Shown in pieces: positions 6,048-7,623 of a stretch of DNA of 7,623 nt. The translations under genes were made by a program, and so were the position numbers. Each line of letters begins with the position of its first letter. Positions within the stretch are counted from its first letter, which is position 1. The notes under the pieces are model-generated. The model ran no database searches, was not told where the DNA came from, and was given only the letters and a program-made list of their open reading frames with translations. This stretch comes from Phycisphaerae bacterium (GTDB taxonomy: Bacteria; Planctomycetota; Phycisphaerae; UBA1845; Fen-1342), in assembly GCA_022842805.1 (NCBI GenBank), contig JALHOX010000225.1, positions 1 to 7,623 of the forward strand. The letters run 5' to 3'.

Positions 6048-7259
6048 CTATGTCGTTAGAACCGCCGTGCCGGTGCGCTCCATTCCCGCCAGCCGCGCTT
6101 GCGCCGCGGCCATCTGCTCCGCCGTCGGCGGCTTGCGTGTCCGCATGACGTCGCGAAACACGTCGAAGAGGTAACCGGCATCCTGCGGCCCCGGCGCCGC
6201 CTCGGGGTGATACTGCACGGCGAAGATCGGCCGCTCGCGATGGCGGAAGCCCTCGTTCGTCTGGTCGTAGAGGTTGACATGCGTCGCCTCAAGACCTGCG
6301 GCCGCCATCGTCTGCAGGTCGACGGCGAAGCCGTGATTCTGCGAGGTGATCTCGACCCGGCCGGTCAGCAGATTTTTCACCGGGTGGTTGTAGCCGTGAT
6401 GGCCGAATTTCAGCTTGTAGGTCTTTGCGCCGAGCGCGAGCGCAAGCAGCTGATGGCCGAGGCAGATGCCGAAAATGGGCATGTTCGCCGCCGCCAACTC
6501 GCGCAGCGCCGCCAGCACTTCGGTGACGGCATCGGGGTCGCCGGGGCCGTTGCTGACGAAGACGCCGTCGGGCTTGTACTTCAGGATCTCCTGCGCGCTC
6601 GTCGCGGGCGGGACGACGCGCACGCTGCAGCCCACGTGCACGAGGTTGCGGAGGATATTGCGCTTCATGCCGCAATCGATCGCGACGACGCGCACCTCGG
6701 CGTTGCGCTTCGGCAGCTCCGACTCGAATCCCTCGGGCAGCCCCTCGTTCCAGTCATACGGCTCGCGAATCGCGACGCGCTTCACGAGATTGGCGCCCGC
6801 CATCGAGGGCAATGCTCGGGCCATGGCGAGCAGCTTGTCGATGTCGCGCTCGGCGGTGCTGAGCACGCCGTTGATCGCTCCGGTCTGTCGCAGGCGCAGG
6901 GTCAGCTCGCGCGTGTCGACGCCGCCGATCGCGGGCACGCCGGCGGCCGCCAGCCACTCATCCAGCTCCTGCTGTGCGCGATAGTTCGATTGAATCGCCG
7001 AAGCTTCGCGCACCACAAACCCCTCGGCCCAGACGCGCGATGATTCATCGTCGGCCGGCGTGACGCCGTAGTTTCCCTGCTGCGGCGTCGTCATACAGAC
7101 GATTTGCCCGCAATAGGAGGGGTCGGTGAGCACTTCCTGATAGCCGGTGTGAGCGGTGTTGAAGACGACTTCGCCGCCGCGGGTCGCCGCCGCGCCGAAC
7201 GCGACGCCGCCGAAGACTGTGCCATCAGCCAGGACGAGGAGAGCTTCGCGAGTTTTCAT
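6048..7259 (-). CDS. carA: Carbamoyl-phosphate synthetase small (glutaminase) subunit
   Basis: A 403-residue protein from ATG 7259. The frame extends to 7316, but the extra 19 residues are unlike the family, while ATG 7259 gives the usual CarA opening (a strand, then LADGTVFGG). CarA hydrolyses glutamine and channels ammonia to CarB for carbamoyl phosphate, the precursor of arginine and pyrimidines. The N-terminal half is the CPSase small-chain domain (FNTAHTGYQEVLTDPSY about 33-49, GGVDTREL); the C-terminal half is a class I glutamine amidotransferase with SNGPGDP at 236-242, nucleophile C266 in GICLGHQ, the NHGFAVD segment, and H351/E353 in YHPE. All catalytic residues are present. Bacterial CarA is usually about 380 residues; the extra length is mainly a charged, Ala-rich C-terminal tail after the amidotransferase fold. 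carB is not in the window, and cysK follows instead, 36 bases downstream. No Shine-Dalgarno is seen, while a TACAAT box lies eight bases upstream of ATG. Confidence 0.95.
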   Translation of the reverse strand: MKTREALLVLADGTVFGGVAFGAAATRGGEVVFNTAHTGYQEVLTDPSYCGQIVCMTTPQQGNYGVTPADDESSRVWAEGFVVREASAIQSNYRAQQELDEWLAAAGVPAIGGVDTRELTLRLRQTGAINGVLSTAERDIDKLLAMARALPSMAGANLVKRVAIREPYDWNEGLPEGFESELPKRNAEVRVVAIDCGMKRNILRNLVHVGCSVRVVPPATSAQEILKYKPDGVFVSNGPGDPDAVTEVLAALRELAAANMPIFGICLGHQLLALALGAKTYKLKFGHHGYNHPVKNLLTGRVEITSQNHGFAVDLQTMAAAGLEATHVNLYDQTNEGFRHRERPIFAVQYHPEAAPGPQDAGYLFDVFRDVMRTRKPPTAEQMAAAQARLAGMERTGTAVLTT

Positions 7260-7267
7260 TGCGGGGG

Positions 7268-7273
7268 ATTGTA
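7268..7273 (-). promoter_or_regulatory. -10 box (TACAAT) of carA, leaderless layout
   Basis: On the minus strand TACAAT (7273 to 7268) is followed by eight bases, CCCCCGCA, and then the carA ATG. Initiation 7-9 bases after the box would place the 5' end at or within a base or two of the start codon. There is no -35 match at 16-18 bases; that space is occupied by an inverted repeat, CTCGC/GCGAG (7275-7279/7287-7291), which could be an operator. Confidence 0.4.
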
Positions 7274-7326
7274 ACTCGCGCCGAAGGCGAGGAGGAGTTG
7301 CGAGTGTCGAGTGCAAGAGGGGGGGA

Positions 7327-7357
7327 AATAGCGAATGGCGAATAGCGAATAGCGAAT
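7327..7357. repeat. Heptanucleotide tandem repeat (AATAGCG)n
   Basis: Four head-to-tail seven-base units: AATAGCG, AATGGCG, AATAGCG, AATAGCG (7327-7354), followed by a partial AAT. Only one base deviates. It lies between the tmRNA-like element and carA, outside any gene, and resembles the short tandemly repeated heptamers known from intergenic DNA of cyanobacteria and some other bacteria. Copy number could vary between strains by slippage. Confidence 0.85.
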
Positions 7358-7360
7358 TGA

Positions 7361-7391
7361 AGAAAGGCGCGTGCGGGGGCGGGCGGCGCGC
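7361..7391 (-). terminator. Possible terminator after the tmRNA-like gene
   Basis: On the minus strand GCGCG (7391-7387) pairs with CGCGC (7371-7367) around a 15-base C-rich loop, followed at once by CTTTCTT (7366-7360). A competing tighter hairpin, CGCGC (7402-7398) with GCGCG (7391-7387), shares one arm. The site is about 33 bases past the tmRNA-like 3' end, a fitting place, but the loop is long and the tail is interrupted by C. Confidence 0.3.
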
Positions 7392-7423
7392 GGGGTTGCG
7401 CGTCGTTGGGCGAAGATTCGGAA

Positions 7424-7623
7424 TGGAGGTGGCGGGGGTTGAACCCGCCGCTTGCTTCGTCGTTACGGACGAAGGTTGCGTCGATCCATCCAGCGCTTTG
7501 GCTTGCGGCCTAACGGCTCGCGCGCCTGGGCGCGTTCTGGATCACTCTGTGCGTGCCGGCCGGGTTTCTTGCAGCCGCGGGGCGGGCTGGCTCGCCGCAC
7601 CGTTGCGATGTTGCCGTCGCTTG
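7424..7623 (-). ncRNA. ssrA: 3' part of tmRNA (ssrA), 5' part beyond the window
   Basis: On the minus strand, GCGGG (7448-7444), the seven-base loop TTCAACC (7443-7437) and CCCGC (7436-7432) make a perfect T-arm, followed directly by acceptor strand CACCTCC (7431-7425) and discriminator A (7424). This matches the end of bacterial tmRNA, typically ...CCCGCCACCTCCA plus CCA; here CCA is not encoded (TTC follows) and would be added enzymatically. No matching tRNA 5' half (GGAGGTG acceptor, D-arm) lies within tRNA distance upstream, so it is not a tRNA. The preceding 150 bases alternate GC-rich stems (for example CAGCC/GGCTG) with short A-rich linkers, as in the tmRNA pseudoknot region. tmRNA with SmpB rescues stalled ribosomes and adds a degradation tag; the tag frame and 5' acceptor strand would be outside the window, so the call rests on the 3' end alone. 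Confidence 0.5.
7455..7474 (-). other. 7-bp hairpin just before the T-arm of the tmRNA-like element
   Basis: CTTCGTC and GACGAAG form a perfect 7-bp stem with a six-base loop, seven to eight bases before the T-arm. In standard tmRNA this place is normally the 3' strand of helix H2, which pairs with the 5' end of the molecule, so this local hairpin is either a competing fold or a sign that the element departs from the standard architecture. Confidence 0.4.

Larger units (their letters stand above)
7260..7423. other. Gap between carA and the tmRNA-like 3' end
   Basis: No gene is seen in these 164 bases. They hold the carA -10 region, the AATAGCG tandem repeat (7327-7354) and a terminator-like inverted repeat (7361-7391). 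Confidence 0.5.

Noticed and set aside
6099..7043. A 314-codon + strand frame opposite carA
   Set aside because: Length comes from GC-rich codon structure of carA on the other strand; the peptide is His/Arg/Ala-rich and has no start signal or family resemblance.
7260..7316. 19-residue N-terminal extension of carA from 7316
   Set aside because: CarA proteins begin at the strand leading to LADGTVFGG; the extension would also span the TACAAT promoter box.
7424..7510. A tRNA gene ending at 7424
   Set aside because: T-arm and acceptor 3' strand are present, but no GGAGGTG acceptor strand or D-arm is found at tRNA distance, and the adjacent hairpin has a six-base loop rather than a seven-base anticodon loop.
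7463..7621. Minus-strand open frame from the right edge to a TAA at 7465-7463, possible C-terminus of a protein
   Set aside because: It lies within the structured tmRNA-like region, its peptide is a Pro/Arg-rich mix without motifs, and its stop falls in a hairpin loop; the RNA explanation is stronger.

Overview
This 7.6 kb stretch is GC-rich and looks like ordinary chromosome of an environmental bacterium, most likely a planctomycete. That assignment is inference. It rests on a secreted TlpA-type thioredoxin fused behind a long row of carboxypeptidase-regulatory-like (Ig-like) beta domains, an MJ0042-type zinc-finger protein, and a single-pass protein with a pseudopilin-like helix. All three are common in Planctomycetota, though none is exclusive to them. 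No transposase, integrase, phage gene, CRISPR array or rRNA is visible.

Left half, + strand. About 440 bases hold no convincing gene but contain a perfect LacI-family-type operator palindrome (183-196) and an ECF-sigma-like promoter (272-300). They precede a large exported thioredoxin-fold protein (441-3521). A short gap with a TATACT box leads to a membrane-anchored hypothetical protein (3589-4218) that looks leaderless. A visibly AT-richer gap follows (4219-4556), with a sigma70-like promoter that may serve a 53-codon ORF (4358-4519), the downstream zinc-finger gene (4557-4928), or both.

Right half, - strand. Beyond a convergent junction with a perfect 16-bp palindrome lie cysK (O-acetylserine sulfhydrylase, 5058-6011) and carA (small subunit of carbamoyl-phosphate synthetase, 6048-7259). 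They are 36 bases apart and read as one probable transcription unit in the order carA-cysK. carA supplies ammonia for carbamoyl phosphate (arginine and pyrimidines) and cysK makes cysteine, so this is a housekeeping amino-acid pair; carB is not in the window. carA has a -10-like TACAAT directly upstream and no Shine-Dalgarno, so it also looks leaderless, whereas cysK has a clear GGAG.

Right edge, - strand. Bases 7424-7623 end in a T-arm plus acceptor strand that match the 3' end of tmRNA (ssrA). The tag-coding part would lie outside the window. Between it and carA sit a possible terminator and a heptanucleotide tandem repeat (AATAGCG).

I found no clearly new biological system. The points most worth checking are the tmRNA 3' end, the recurrent leaderless architecture, the operator/ECF pair upstream of the thioredoxin protein, and the possible small ORF.
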